From contig CAJINV010000001.1 of assembly GCA_905178155.1 (NCBI GenBank), forward strand, positions 62,001 through 126,000: 64,000 nt of DNA, read 5' to 3'. Shown here piece by piece: positions 48,501 to 57,000 of the stretch (position 1 is the first letter of the stretch; each line of letters opens with the position of its first letter). The notes under the pieces were generated by a model that did no database searches, was not told the DNA's origin, and saw only the letters and a list, made by a program, of their open reading frames with translations. Source of the stretch: Amoebophrya sp. A120. Lineage: Eukaryota > Sar > Dinophyceae > Syndiniales > Amoebophryaceae. The translations under genes and the position numbers were made by a program.

Positions 48501-48728
48501 GCTCATACCGCATGAGAAATGTCCTGTCCGCATAGCACAAATTACACCTCTTCTGCTGTTCATGCAATACAGTTTTTACGTAGATTCCAAAAGTAGCATC
48601 ACAAGTTGTATCCTTCCAGACCCAGACATTTTTACATTTGATAGGGCTCCCGACAAACCCACTACGAAAAGATCCCGGAGGAATGGCTCGCCAAGTGGGA
48701 CGCCGAAGATCTGAACGACGAGTTGTAG
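33586..48728 (+). CDS. Aspartyl/asparaginyl beta-hydroxylase-like oxygenase, with a 12.4 kb composite intron
   Basis: Eight exons: 33586-33799, 34025-34152, 46569-46716, 46900-47084, 47221-47367, 47679-47741, 48019-48379 and 48649-48728. They sum to 1326 nt, 441 residues. Residues about 325-410 match the aspartyl/asparaginyl hydroxylase fold: GTDVETHCGPANNILNIHLG with H340, then TTGWERGKVIAWDGSFDHRV with H385, then the conserved Arg in KQDRIIMMVRYMHP. The two His are the expected Fe(II) ligands and the Arg binds 2-oxoglutarate in this family. The N-terminal half is helical, resembling the TPR-like region of animal AspH. The tail reads HYEKIPEEWLAKWDAEDLND. Introns at 33800-34024, 46717-46899, 47085-47220 and 47742-48018 are GT...AG; the other three are introners. 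No clear signal peptide is seen. Confidence 0.8.
34253..34531 (+). repeat. Split direct repeat A1
   Basis: 279 bp, starting TTGTTAGCTTCGGAGG and ending TTTTTTTCGCAGAC; matched by A2 at 45892-46170. It contains a hairpin CCGCCTCCCCGGGCGG followed by GATAAAAATACGG, a possible TATA-like promoter for the element's RNA. The promoter role is inference. Confidence 0.9.
35048..35512 (+). CDS. Retrotransposon ORF of unknown function, Cys-rich
   Basis: ATG 35048, 154 residues. Cysteines are spaced as C-x3-C ... C-x5-C-x4-C ... CGEC (CVNGCKRW, CGRRSSCPRPGC), suggesting a zinc-binding fold. The last third (QRASFFVISFVDSLLVLDF) looks like read-through into an intron. The GTGAGT at 35265 and GTT sites further on are possible donors, but no acceptor gives a clean frame with the next ORF. 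First ORF of the element. Confidence 0.4.
   Translation: MDDCRTPSPRGRGYQIYASFCVNGCKRWTALRSVCGRRSSCPRPGCELKGCFLFLEDSELNNFVQLNDALICGECHPPSDAASRVALGICCSLDNWKPSGHGLPKIPYRFSRKAKFATQWPPPPPRGASSTGLFTQRASFFVISFVDSLLVLDF
35585..36535 (+). CDS. Retrotransposon ORF of unknown function, helical, Cys motifs
   Basis: The frame is open from 35537, after an acceptor-like TCACAG, through a serine run (SEVSSSSSSSESRSSSLSDV) to TGA 36535. 35585 is a TTG, so the true start is unclear. Residues 15-60 contain CCRCEE and CAGCICARR. The centre is long helices (EDVMEMLDEATQQVARIDEA, then SRTFLKNLDNLFYYNGQLAN), plausible for a structural or gag-like protein. A GTGAGT near the end (36532) could be a donor. Not recognised. 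Confidence 0.4.
   Translation: MSDVLFSPVVRKANCCRCEELENIIHFLIEDSFKGSKTPDIKYRSDCAGCICARRQAQYAACYAAEVSACTEARAQSKIIEDVMEMLDEATQQVARIDEAYDKINLSMTMVSRLAYDLADSNLEASSSLSRTFLKNLDNLFYYNGQLANVAHRLRYSVINKRNQLVFYSREFADANVNFTSKIKKIRERLRNSIKSRWVDFPLELEISNEDDRKAARHAKMIVAVARYLHKDISSPQVDHENYWWHHTAHEPTLFEQSGECYSVGNELLGLSDPSDEKDKYAILEGYDFRVVRMHPNSPCESRESPPQYPRGENMW
36536..37178. other. Retrotransposon spacer before gag
   Basis: About 640 bp without a supported ORF. It is rich in TTTTTC and CTTC tracts and ends with CATTCAAG directly before the gag ATG. A similar ATCAAG precedes the recombinase ATG at 40142, so CAAGATG may be a shared start or acceptor context. Confidence 0.4.
37179..39042 (+). CDS. gag: Gag-like nucleocapsid protein with zinc knuckle, two internal introns
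   Basis: Exons 37179-37551, 37647-38597 and 38882-39042 sum to 1485 nt, 494 residues, starting MVDLICKVCDANITAEANVK. The N-terminus has four CxxC-like pairs (CKVCD, CKNC, CKSC, CNTC) fitting a zinc-binding module. The middle is helical, followed by a Pro/Ala/Ser linker. The C-terminus has CTWCGQGSHWLPKC, a C-x2-C-x4-H-x4-C zinc knuckle, preceded by CRNC ... H ... C. Introns 37552-37646 (GTATTTG...ATCAG) and 38598-38881 (GTACTC...TCAAG) restore the frame exactly. Without the second one the knuckle is not attached. Confidence 0.7.
39043..40141. other. Retrotransposon spacer between gag and recombinase
   Basis: About 1.1 kb with no supported ORF. ATGATTGGTA(C/G)T-type sequence occurs twice (about 39186 and 39277) and AGTAGTAT-like pieces recur. 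It could hold splice or internal promoter signals for the downstream ORF; none can be identified. Confidence 0.4.
40142..42082 (+). CDS. Tyrosine recombinase (integrase) of the YR retrotransposon
   Basis: ATG 40142, 646 residues. The first 170 residues are Ser/Ala-rich and basic. Residues about 190-360 look like the helical core-binding domain (LKNIVPKVCAVVKFQCWPID). The catalytic region has Arg386 (YCVRRFQEL), Arg512 (ISLRRAGARYFAS), Trp533 (GGWRNM) and Tyr543 (DSIYAPK), the order R ... xxR ... H/W ... Y of tyrosine recombinases. The usual His of the H-x-x-R box is Ile509. It would integrate a circular DNA intermediate by recombination at the A/B junction. Confidence 0.85.
   Translation: MSTQFTLQRVFREALGDEMASARGVVKREKSEDTAKYNAKRAFQGLGPSGSAREQDELFEIFDAINLDPHQNSHEEEKAAEVRRAAARERDRRAQLAASSSSSTGAASSSASAWQGATSSAVQPATAAQLGPGQQLLAGGSSSSSSTAPKSSVGATMKKAKPYTSPSQLDFTIFPERINIFESFPLEANVRRLLVTSVNKYAKASVKVKTISDYENLLKNIVPKVCAVVKFQCWPIDDSEVAEIFFRTFSEVASVHQGWTEPVSGKIRWAAFGRISAAISAFNSCRPEIEFSMQDKSCRFQRAWEGFKRSSFHPNTENSKYSPTELQAQQLAETSLAKFRANCLPAGRLRADTIWPAELFTDKAKLSFAIEFQAVVSINVGFYCVRRFQELIELNTSCVSMHTISKELSVEQFKYMRVDILKAKNDVLEKGDFCILPPRIADLLTLWMQYANRFLWHHFRRNYARGLSSLFFTIGTNNIRSRGLPLSKDNMRKQIRSAFQIHFSVDKPISLRRAGARYFASVDRHTAWAQGGWRNMRMLDSIYAPKQQEQLALEVHNYSRDSAFEKREREAVRKMEKGFTGPNWNSFDWDRGYADFDSRYISTRQFRFEAPKLSDAILLKNFNRFPKNEYAKVYKFFFPTMEGLNI
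42083..42717. other. Spacer between recombinase and RT ORFs
   Basis: About 635 bp without a supported ORF. The RT frame is open from 42649, and GATTTCAG at 42661-42668 is acceptor-like, so the RT protein may be expressed by splicing from upstream. Confidence 0.4.
42718..45537 (+). CDS. pol: Reverse transcriptase-RNase H polyprotein with a C-terminal macro-like domain
   Basis: ATG 42718, 939 residues. RT domain about 130-400: VFGLDLQDCY with D203, LPFGLNCAPG, and ILDYVDDL with the YVDD box at 271-274. RNase H about 465-600: D475, E510 (NVLEYATP), D539 (YTDNPS) and D589 (EADVLSR). Residues about 610-760 contain ANPPF (N650-F653) and resemble the C-terminal region of DIRS-type Pol sometimes called methyltransferase-like. 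Residues about 798-935 look like a macro domain: H801, GIAKDIFARYP (812-822), VVNIYCMQFPG, then SIAVPLRIGCGYNGG with the IGCG loop at 900-903. The last assignment is inference from motif shape. Confidence 0.88.
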   Translation: MPVVSPVLLSERTEEEERLGLQPTAALSIQEYLDLGLPIDDSSAAEFLRNQDGPQDSWRHDEDSLAIAGNSLSARQCVRYGIKPQFFRQFFGGLRFNIVSEQFTPSRNDNYPGASVFEEAFTQEVCRFVKNKKVLLYDNKGPADLTIAPGTIIEQRGKMRLITNWSAEEVKVNQSIYATAVNYSNWWQLFERIEPGAYVFGLDLQDCYPHWLIHPSCRRFLGLSIPQTDRVAVHCFLPFGLNCAPGDNDAAVKELIRMVHSAGVEADILDYVDDLRGILQAPHRCNFAKANEEFNKVFFGLATLGCRLHTKPGKLVPPAQVFPWLGFQCDTVRMTVGIESERLHEYSSAVLDFISEVLEHPEHASTARKTAKIVGKLNSVRFVIDGPLRNLQNRLNESGCYLLWRSSAAHNPRVDICDQSLEDLHWWYFELLKDPKAKLHHNGSRSFLWREEVLSYGANFFRTLGPEMFTSISGDAATTRGWGGACGAVKMFFPFPDWLVGKGYDINVLEYATPLLMLEFLAREHPHLIRNKVILYYTDNPSCKKGVNRGAYFSPVHCEITRRLKALLLEFRAELIAAKVYGTENIEADVLSRFDDNIFSMYDHNPDRFLTNRAWQHICKMIPGLEVEAFSGLNDSDQGRRLPLFYNSANPPFFDFGAICSRRSWWFPSDDVLYPTLRFLHKALHAVPAERRPRIALFVPKMNMKFASLLSIFGRAVIKFKKGKELFQYPGVPGRFKANDDYWVLLSVPLEMWPKPWANIAAPTAHLEKLMDNAVFRRSVGEISLVKPTPIQEAEAGWILHICCVAAVQPKGIAKDIFARYPSANRYSEPPSRKPYGAFEVIGKVVNIYCMQFPGPVSAQSDAAGDSYDARLGHFSGALRQIPAAASAAGISSIAVPLRIGCGYNGGKVQDYAKALEPFLAECKSRGIRVDLHDPPLKR
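45736..45893 (+). repeat. Split direct repeat B1
   Basis: 158 bp, starting TTCCACATACTCAGCC and ending GCTAGTAATAATT; matched by B2 at 46254-46411. It abuts A2, sharing the two bases TT, which should be the recombination crossover. Confidence 0.9.
45892..46170 (+). repeat. Split direct repeat A2
   Basis: 279 bp copy of A1, the same length as the left copy. The B1-A2 junction reproduces internally the join of the element's two ends, as needed for templating a circle. Confidence 0.9.
46254..46411 (+). repeat. Split direct repeat B2
   Basis: 158 bp copy of B1 that forms the right end of the element. The introner sequence resumes immediately after it with ACCTGTCATGC. Confidence 0.9.
47368..47673 (+). 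mobile_element. Introner, family C (306 bp)
   Basis: Left end TATGAAAGCCTCAGAATGGA; right end the complement of TATGAAAGCCTCAGGTTGGA; TIR more than 40 bp. The exact duplication TCCAG lies at 47363-47367 and 47674-47678. Excision joins CTG TTC CAG to GGC GGC AAC TGG in frame. Confidence 0.85.
48380..48643 (+). mobile_element. Introner, family A (264 bp)
   Basis: Left end TATGGATTGCAAAAGTGTCT then GGGTCTGGAAG; right end CAGACCCAGACATTTTTACA then TTTGATA. The exact duplication GGGCT lies at 48375-48379 and 48644-48648. Excision joins TAC CGG GGC T to CC CGA CAA in frame, supplying the C-terminal 26 residues of the oxygenase. Confidence 0.86.
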
Positions 48729-50307
48729 ATCCTTTTCAGTCGTACATCAAGTAGTTCCACACGACGTCGACGTGATGTCAACACCAACAGCAAACAGTCT
48801 TAAGTAGAGCAAAAAAGAGCAAGAAGATTAGACGAGGATACCTCGTCCTCCAAAAACATCTTCCATAATATCCAAATCTTCTAGAGCACAATATTATTTT
48901 GATTTGAGTAAAAATGCACCAGTTTTTTTTTCAAAGAAATCTCTGACGCTGTCCTGCTCTGACCGGCTTATCTTTCTTTCTTTGTTACTTAGTTCTTATC
49001 AAGCCGTGTTACTTGAGCTCGATGGCAGTAGGAGGTAATATCATTTTTATATGGCCACCTTCACATTGTTCCACTCGGAGCAAGATACACTGCTTCCACC
49101 TCCAAGTCCTACTCACTATTCCTGCATGCCTTTTTGAATTCTCAGCTTACTCGTCTCTCGCGTGAGTAGCTTCGTCAAGTACGAAGACAAAGAAGTGTCT
49201 GAGTCTGAGAAGCCTTTTTCCGCGAAGAACTCGAACTGAAATATCAGTTTCACCTTCAAGCGGTGAGTCTGTCGTCACCTCGATCCAATAGGGTTGAGAA
49301 GACGATAGGAGAAGAAGTGAAGCCCGCTGTTGGTATCTACTTACACCTATAGTAACCTTACAACCATGTGATCCAAAAATACTTGACTTCTGAAAAGTCC
49401 CTCAGTTCTTATTTGAGTGCAATCTCCTGCACGTGTACCTTAGAAAACAATCTCGAAACCATACCCGAAAAATTTCTTGAACTACTTTTTGTGGTTCATG
49501 ATCACCTATCAGTACATTTTCATCGCACCGCCCAACAAGTGCACGACATTTCTGCTCGAAAGCAGCTGACCCAGTGCTCAAGGTGCCTGCGTGAAGATTC
49601 TGTTTCGACAGCAGTCTACTGCAGGTTCGTGATCATAACAGCGTGTTGTCGCAACTTTCGTGTCACTTCTACCGCAATATCATCGTGATCGTACTGGTGT
49701 GTGAATCTTCGTCGGCCTATTGCCACCTTCCTTGCTCGAGGACTATCGGTCGATGTCGATCCACTAACAAGCCTGAAAATCATAAATTAAGTCGGGATTG
49801 TGAAGAGAGAGTCGTGGTGTAGAAGTTGTGGTCAAAAGTAGTTCATGATCTATGTATCGCGAAAACGAAAACCTCTAAATGAGTTAAGAAGACGAGTTTT
49901 CGTGAAATCGTATATCGTTGCTGCTGAGGAAGGATGTTGCCTTTGAGATTTTCTTCGCAGGTCGCTTCGAGTCTCCGAACGTTCGCAGTACGCAAGTCGT
50001 CTACGTCTCTCAGCGGACATTCTGGAATGATCGCCTTGTATGTTTTCTGCAAGTTGAACTTTCTACTTGCATATGTATCTGTTGCATGCTCCGGCGCAAC
50101 TAGCTGCACTGGAGAAAGTAGACTACAGATGCGTCGTCGAGTCCCAAAGAAAGAATCACTATGTTAGTTTTTCACGGAGATTTTGGTTCCTTGATTCATC
50201 GCTAGTTGTTCGCGTCTTATTGATTTGATCATCACACCAGCCTGCTGCTGCGATAGTACATGTGTAGTGTCTGTGGCGGACTCTGACTCAAGCTCTCGTC
50301 TTTCGTC
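48729..50307. other. Intergenic region
   Basis: About 1.6 kb. No ORF is supported and no tandem repeat is obvious. Confidence 0.5.
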
Positions 50308-52880
50308 ATGGCGGGTATCTACAGAACAATTTTCTTAGACCACGTGGCTTCGACCACTGAAGTACCCCTCGGTAACGCGTCGCTCCTGCATGCAGGTCGT
50401 GGTTGTAGCAAGCAGGACGACGACGCCTTTCTCAACATCTCTAAAACCCGCAGCATCAAGTGCGGCGGCCATCATCAAATCAATCTCAAGCATCTCCAAC
50501 ATCTGCCAACCGCAACCAGCTTCGCCGCACCAGATTTTAATACCGACGAAGATGGGGAGGAACGAACGAATGGCCAGCAGAACGGGATCCCTCTTGACGA
50601 CGAAGCGATGCGAGTTCGGCGGGAGCTATCCAGGAAAAAACACCCATCCCCATCCATTTTTTGCATGGCAGACACATGATTTTATGCATGTTTTGCATCA
50701 CAAATTGGATGGGGATGGGTGTTTTTTTCTGGATAGGAGCAGCTTCCGGACGGCCCGCTCGCGTCCCGCCCGGGCCCGGAGGAGGAGAACGCGCTGGGCC
50801 ACGTGTTCCAGGCGGTGCGGAAGAAGTACCTCGTGAGCGATCCGGAGACGCTGAGCAAGCGGGGCAGGTTATCCTGAGTAAAAATATCCCCACACCAGAG
50901 TCAAGATGGGGATTTTGCAACACAACCCTAGAACTTTTGGTGGTCACGCATCACAAGTTGCAGTCCGTAGTGTAGTGCAGGTTCGCAAGGCCAGCTGCAT
51001 CAGAAATCCATCTGTTCATCCTGTTTACAGCATTACAAATTCCAAAACCCGACTAAAAATGCCTCTCCTGGCGATGCGCATTACAAATGTTCCTGTCATT
51101 GCAAATCTGCATGACAACTCTGGTATGGCGGGGACGTTTTTCCTCACAATACAGGTTCCTCACGGAGGACCCTGACACGGGGAACCGCATGGAGGTGCCG
51201 GATGGCGAAGACGTGATTTTCGCGGTGCCAAAACCGGATATGGCGAACCCAAACGACCACAACGACGGCGGAGGTGCGGGGGACCACGAATTCGTCGCCG
51301 GAGTGCCCGGGGGCCCGGACAACCAGGACGTGGGAAAGCAGCTGGGCGCCACGAAAACCGCGGACGGCATGGACGTGCCGGCGGAACGAAATCCGTACGG
51401 GTTAGCGGGCGGAGCAGCCGGCGACGGACAAATCATTGCCGAAAATAAGAAAGGCACGTCGGAGCCGCAGTTCGTCGAAGCGCCGCCGGTGGCGGAAGAC
51501 GAACCAGAGCAGCAGGAGGATGCCGAAGAAGATGTTGCAAGCGACGATAATATGGAAGAACATCAAGTAGGGGGGACTGATACTGCTTTAGGGGCGAATA
51601 CGACATCAACTACAACAGGGCAACAAGCAGGCAAAGATGGTGGCGCTGAAGCTTTAGGAACTGCACAAAATAAATCATCCAGTGATTCATCCTCCTTTCT
51701 GTACTCCTCCTCCTCGGCGGAAAGCAAAAGTTTGTTTGGAGCGGAAGACGAGAGCTACGAAGAAGATCATGACGAACTACTCGTCAGAGGCAGAGCAGGA
51801 CTTCGTCTTGGGGATGATGATGATGAAAAATATGGTGCTGTTGACAACGACGACCCAGAGGACATCGGTGAACTACGAGAATTTTCATCCCCAGAAGCGG
51901 ATGAAGATGTAGATGAACTACGGGAAATTGACGCTGCGGTGCGCATGCGAGAGATGGTCACTGGCGATGAAACGTCTACTTTGTTGTCATCACTACCTGC
52001 TGCATCTTCTTCGGCAACTGCTTCAACTTCTGTCCCGAGATCATCATTATTTCCGAAGAAAGCCGTGTTCTTCACAGAACTCGGTCGGGAGAACTACTAC
52101 GAGAAGGAAATTTTCAACGTAGCGAAGAAATGTAAAAGAGCACGGCGGCCGGACGATAAGATTGCAGTGCATGATGATGATCTTCGAAAGAATCCCACTA
52201 CTTGTCAGAAGTCGACTACACGAGGACACTTTGTTCATCACTTTGTGACAAGTTTCCTCGCCGGTGGCTCGAAGTGGGTGACCGCGAAAGCGTCCCCCGA
52301 AACCGCGAAGTCGGTATCAAACTCGATGTCCAAGTTTGGGAACGATACCCTGTGGGAGGCCAACGAGCGGCGGCGCCAGACCTGCGAGGACGGGGCGCCG
52401 ACGGTGTACATGCCGTTCTTCAAAATCCCCTTTGGCTACAGCAAGCGCGGGTTTCGCGACGGGCATTACTTTGACCGGGGAAGGAAGCGCTTCAACGGGG
52501 TTTTGCGGTACGGCGACGGCTATCAAATGCAAATAAAATGTCTGGGCCTAGAAGAATGCAACTTGTCATGCTAAATCTGAAGCATGCAAAAATCTGTGTT
52601 GCATGATCACCAAAAGTCGTCCAGTTTTGACCAAGTCGGGAGGGAGTTTCTCATGCAGGACAGGCATGAGAGAGATCGCACAGAATCTGTCATGCTAGGT
52701 CCTGCATTCCAGACCTCATGGGTCATGAAAAAGCTGCATGACAAATCGCGCACTCTTCCAGACCCAGACACTTTTGCAATCCATAACGGCTACGGCTGTC
52801 CCGCGCCGAAGCCGAAGCAAGCGAAAAAAGTGCCTGGATGGGTTCTGCACGAGATCGCGCAGGATTTTTTCATGACATAA
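50308..52880 (+). CDS. Hypothetical acidic protein with three introners
   Basis: Exons 50308-50626, 50741-50869, 51157-52520 and 52791-52880 sum to 1902 nt, 633 residues, from ATG 50308 (MAGIYRTIFLDHVASTTEVP) to TAA 52880. Residues 100-150 include PGPEEENALGHVFQAVRKKY. Residues 150-430 are acidic and low-complexity (Asp/Glu/Ser/Gly). The C-terminal 180 residues look folded: FFTELGRENYYEKEIFNVAK, then TSFLAGGSKWVTAKASPETA, then APTVYMPFFKIPFGYSKRGF and PGWVLHEIAQDFFMT. No family recognised. The folded end is completed only after removal of the last introner. Confidence 0.68.
50627..50735 (+). mobile_element. Minimal introner, family E (109 bp)
   Basis: The element is a hairpin of two arms of about 29 bp: TATCCAGGAAAAAACACCCA continuing to CATCC, and its inverse complement ending TTCTGGATA, with a loop of about 50 bp. 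The exact duplication GGAGC lies at 50622-50626 and 50736-50740. Excision joins CGG GAG C to AG CTT CCG in frame. Confidence 0.86.
50870..51151 (+). mobile_element. Introner, family E-like, with canonical GT-AG option (282 bp)
   Basis: Left end TATCCTGAGTAAAAATATCC; right end the complement of TATTGTGAGGAAAAACGTCC. The exact duplication CAGGT lies at 50865-50869 and 51152-51156. Because the duplication is itself CAG|GT, the intron can be read as CAG|GTTATC...ATACAG|GTTCC, a normal GT...AG intron. Excision keeps the frame. Confidence 0.87.
52521..52785 (+). mobile_element. Introner, family A (265 bp)
   Basis: Left end TATCAAATGCAAATAAAATG then TCTGGGCCTAGAAG; right end CAGACCCAGACACTTTTGCA then ATCCATA. 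The exact duplication ACGGC lies at 52516-52520 and 52786-52790. Excision joins GGC GAC GGC to TAC GGC TGT in frame. Confidence 0.86.
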
Positions 52881-54065
52881 ACTAACATCAACTTGCTTCT
52901 TGCAGCCACTACGTAGTAGGATTTAGTACTTGTGGCCCCCGGACCCGCTTCTGCGCCGAAGTCGTGCAGCCGTGAGCCAGAAGATTTTGAGAGGAAAGGA
53001 GGCTACACTTGAAACTGTTGATAGCCGTGTAGGGAGTACAAGGCTTCGTAGCTGTCTTTTGGGAGGACAACGATTTTATTCCTGCATCGATTGCGCGAGG
53101 AGCGCTAGCTAAAAACCTAAAAGTAACAAACAACAATGAGTAGTTTGGACCAGCGGGGGCGAACACCGGGCCTTATTTAGCCTGCGACTGCGCCAAGGGT
53201 GCGAGGACGAGGTCCCTTTATGTTCAACATTTTTAATTTTCTTAACTACGTGAAGGACAATGTGCTATGTCTGAATTTTTGTTGCGCAGCTGAAGCTCTT
53301 CACTGTCACAATTCGCCAAGAATTATTCATCGCATGAATTTCTCTAGTTCCGATGCGTCTACTTTCTACGAGGACCGCTCACACGACCAAGGACGCGAAG
53401 CGATCGCAAAGGTTCAACATTTTTTCCGTAAGGGTACCTTTCCTAATGCCCTCGGGCACTTCTCATCAGTCTCTCAATCTCTTCACAGCGCTTCCTACCT
53501 TTCTTCTGCGAAGAGAGCAGTGCGTCTTATTACAACGACGAGGAATCTTGATTACTGATAGGCGACGTGGTTGTCTGAGCACGCCGTGCAGCCTTTTGTT
53601 TTTACGTGTATCCTCGCTTGCTTCTTTTCATCAATTTGTCTGCAGCGGCTGGAGGCAATGACAAAGAACAGTAGAACATCGACATCATTATGATTGTGAT
53701 TGTGAAAACAAGTGCTGTCATCCAAAGGCACGAAATTTTGAATAGTTTTAGTTCTAGTTGATCTTGAATATGATGAGTAGAGGTAGAAACTTTTACAGTA
53801 TCTGTATCGAAGTCATCAAGTAGTGGTAGAAGTGGTAGTAGTTCAGCAAGTAAGTCCTATCAGTAGTTAGAAATGCATCAAATCTCTGAATGGTTTAGAA
53901 ATAGAATGTGAATGGCAAGAACGCCAGCACTCTCTTGCTTTTTCTAACTCGTCGAATAAAGACGGAACCGGCGTCAGCGTAATATGTAAGTACACCTACT
54001 GAGGAGTACTAAGAATAGCTACCGATAGTTTTTCCTAGTATACGACCAAACTCTACCGTCACAAG
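52881..54065. other. Intergenic region
   Basis: No supported gene. The stretch 53660-54000 is AT-rich with GTAGTAG-like simple sequence. The next gene begins at ATG 54066. Confidence 0.5.
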
Positions 54066-57000
54066 ATGGCTTTCTCGGATTTACAGGGAGTGGCGGATCT
54101 TTACTTCAGCTTGGGTGGTGGGCAGACGCTAAGCAAAGGTATTTAATTTATAGTGGATTTGAGTTTTTTTTCCATTTTCCTTGCAATAGAAACATCATGG
54201 GCTTCTTTCATCACGACTGAGAAGAAGAGGCTTAATATACTTGTCCAGCGGCATGCTCTGTGCAAAAGAGCGCTTGGCATGTTGATAATCGATCGCTTCG
54301 ATTATGTTCCTGGTGCTCCTCCCTGTAGTTGTAAACGTAAACCCCAGCTGCACTCCTGTAGTGGCCCGCCTGGCTCTAATTTTGCTGCGCAAGCAAAGCG
54401 TCACAAATACTTACATAGGAAAAATTGCTTGTAAAAATTGAATGTACTTGTAAAAAAAACACAACATCAGACTCGCCTGTCGTGCCCGGTGCCGCTGGCG
54501 CGGCTTTGCCACCATGGAAAATTGACCATTCTGACGACAAGCCATGGCGAAAAGAAGGTTTGTCTTTACTAGTACGCTACACTTTGAGTTTGAGTTTGAC
54601 TTTCGTTCTGATTTCTAATCTGAGCGACTGCTGAGCAGGCCAACTGGTGACTACGATAATGATATTTAAAAAAGTTAAAAAAAACAGCGGCGTCCTCCAC
54701 GACCCCATCCCAGCACCCGGCGCCAACACCAGGCGCCGAGCCGTTCGCAAAGCTCCCTCCCTGTATGGCGAACAGCATTCACAATGCGTTCAACATGGAC
54801 GGAAAGAAACACTACCAGCCTGCTGCGTCGTACCAGGCAATAAACACGACAACGCCTGCTCTCCTCGCGAATTGTGGTACCAGAACGACCGGCGGAGAAG
54901 GTACCGTGACCGCGGTGGAACCGAATCACTTAGTACCGGACAGCTCCTCTGCACCCTGGAAGAACGGGACAGGCGGAGGTTCCGCGTCGACCACCACGAC
55001 CAGTGCAGCAGGTTCGCAATTATTGCAAGCTCCAGGCACGACCTCCGCCGTCGTGCCAGCAGGAGGTGCTGTTGGAGTTACCACACTGCTGCAAGCTGCC
55101 GATCATGTTGCGACGTCAAGTTCTACTTGTTTTGCCAAGAAGATGGGGACCGCCTCTGCTCAGCCTTTCGCTCACTCAATAGAGACGCAACTTCTGTCTG
55201 GAGCAGGAAGTTGTGCTTCGAGGGGGATAACTGTGCTAGGGGCCTCCTCGTCTTCTACTTCCAACGGGGTGGGACCATCATCTGCTGGCTGTGGTTCTCT
55301 CGCTGCATCAACCAACAGCGCAAGTGGGTGTGCGACGTCCTCGATAACTACCCCGACAGCAACGGGAGGTGGACTAGCACATCCACATCATTATAGTAGC
55401 AGTGCAACTACTACTGCTTCTACACCAACTGTGATCCTCACATCTTCAGCCCACCAGCAGCTGGAGCAGGCGGGCATCAAGAAACTAGCGGTGGGAAACA
55501 GCAAGATCTTGCAGGCTCTCTGCTCGGGGTCGGCCGACAAACTGGATTGGTCTTCAAAGAAAAACGGCGGCAATCATCTTCACTGGGAGGTACAGAATTT
55601 CTCGGGTAGATAGAAGTGGTTCTCTGGTAATGTTGTTGTGTCTCCATGTTACCATGACACTCGTCACTCAAACAGTAGGCTTGGTTACGATGAAGTTTAC
55701 TGTTTGATTTGTCGAACACTTTTGTCACGATCATTGATTTTGTTTCAAGTCCCGTTGCCTTGTTATCGTCTCTCCCTTCCCGATGCGCAAAAATCGCATG
55801 GACTGAATCACGTGAAAGCATCTACATCTTCTATCTCCAGTCGTCCTCGCGAGCAGCCGGCGGGAACAACAAGCTTACAACATCAGTACGAGCCCCGCCC
55901 CCGCATCAACAGTGGACGTTGGAAAGCTTTCTCGGTCATTGGACCTGCGACCGGGGGAACCGCATTTCGGTACGTTGGAACCATCAACAAGGTAGAGACC
56001 ACCACCACCAGCAGTCCTTAAAGGTTAACGTGGACGACAACCGCTTTAACCTGTTCCTCAAAAAAGATCCGGTCGTACAGAACAAGTTTTACTGTGGTCA
56101 CTACACGCTCGATGTGCGGCAAAGCGACCTGCAGAACGGGGTCGTCGTGTGGATCGACGACCACAAAGCTGGGGGCAGTTCTTCGTACAATAGTTGTGTG
56201 AAGCGCTGGAGGCGGGATGGAGTTGTTGCAACAGGTGCTCCTGGTGGTAACCAACAGCAACATCAACAGAGTCGGTCGAACGATCAAAATTCAGTCAACC
56301 AGAAGAATTCATCTTATCATGGACAACATCAGCACCATTTTCACAAGACGGACACTAACACCTCCTCGACGACGCACAGAGCCAGTCCGAATTCAGTAGT
56401 TGGCAAGAACTACAATAATTCGTCGCAGCAGCAGCTGCACCGAGACCAACAAAGAAGCGGCAACGGGAACAGCGGCAGTTTTGCTTTCACCCGCGGTCAG
56501 GGGCAAGCGAAGCGGGTGTACAACAATAACAATTCCAACGGCAGAAATGGAACAAGTCGAAGTACAACGAGCCACGGAAATCTTTATCCAAATCAGCACC
56601 AAAACAACTACAACAGGCGAAACAACGGACGCGGGGGCGGGGGCCGCGATAGTTATCGGCACAATCATGCCGGTACTAGAGGTGGACAATCGTTTCAACA
56701 AAAAAACAACTACCCCAAGAAGAACACGACGCTGAACGACCGCCCGACAAAGTCTCCGGTGTCCTCTGGGGTCCAGGAACTGCCCCCACAGAAAGGGGAG
56801 CAGCCGCAAAAGGTGGAACAAGCTGCATCTTCTGCACAAGAAGACGCCACCACGAACAAAACTCCCTCGTCTGGAGCTGTCGTTCAACATCCTTTCTCGA
56901 CTTCGACGAAAGAAAATACTAGCACGGCTGGCGACGTAAACGCTCTCCCAGCTTCCTCTTCTTGCGCACCACCGCCGACGGCGTCTGCTGGTAGTGGTAG

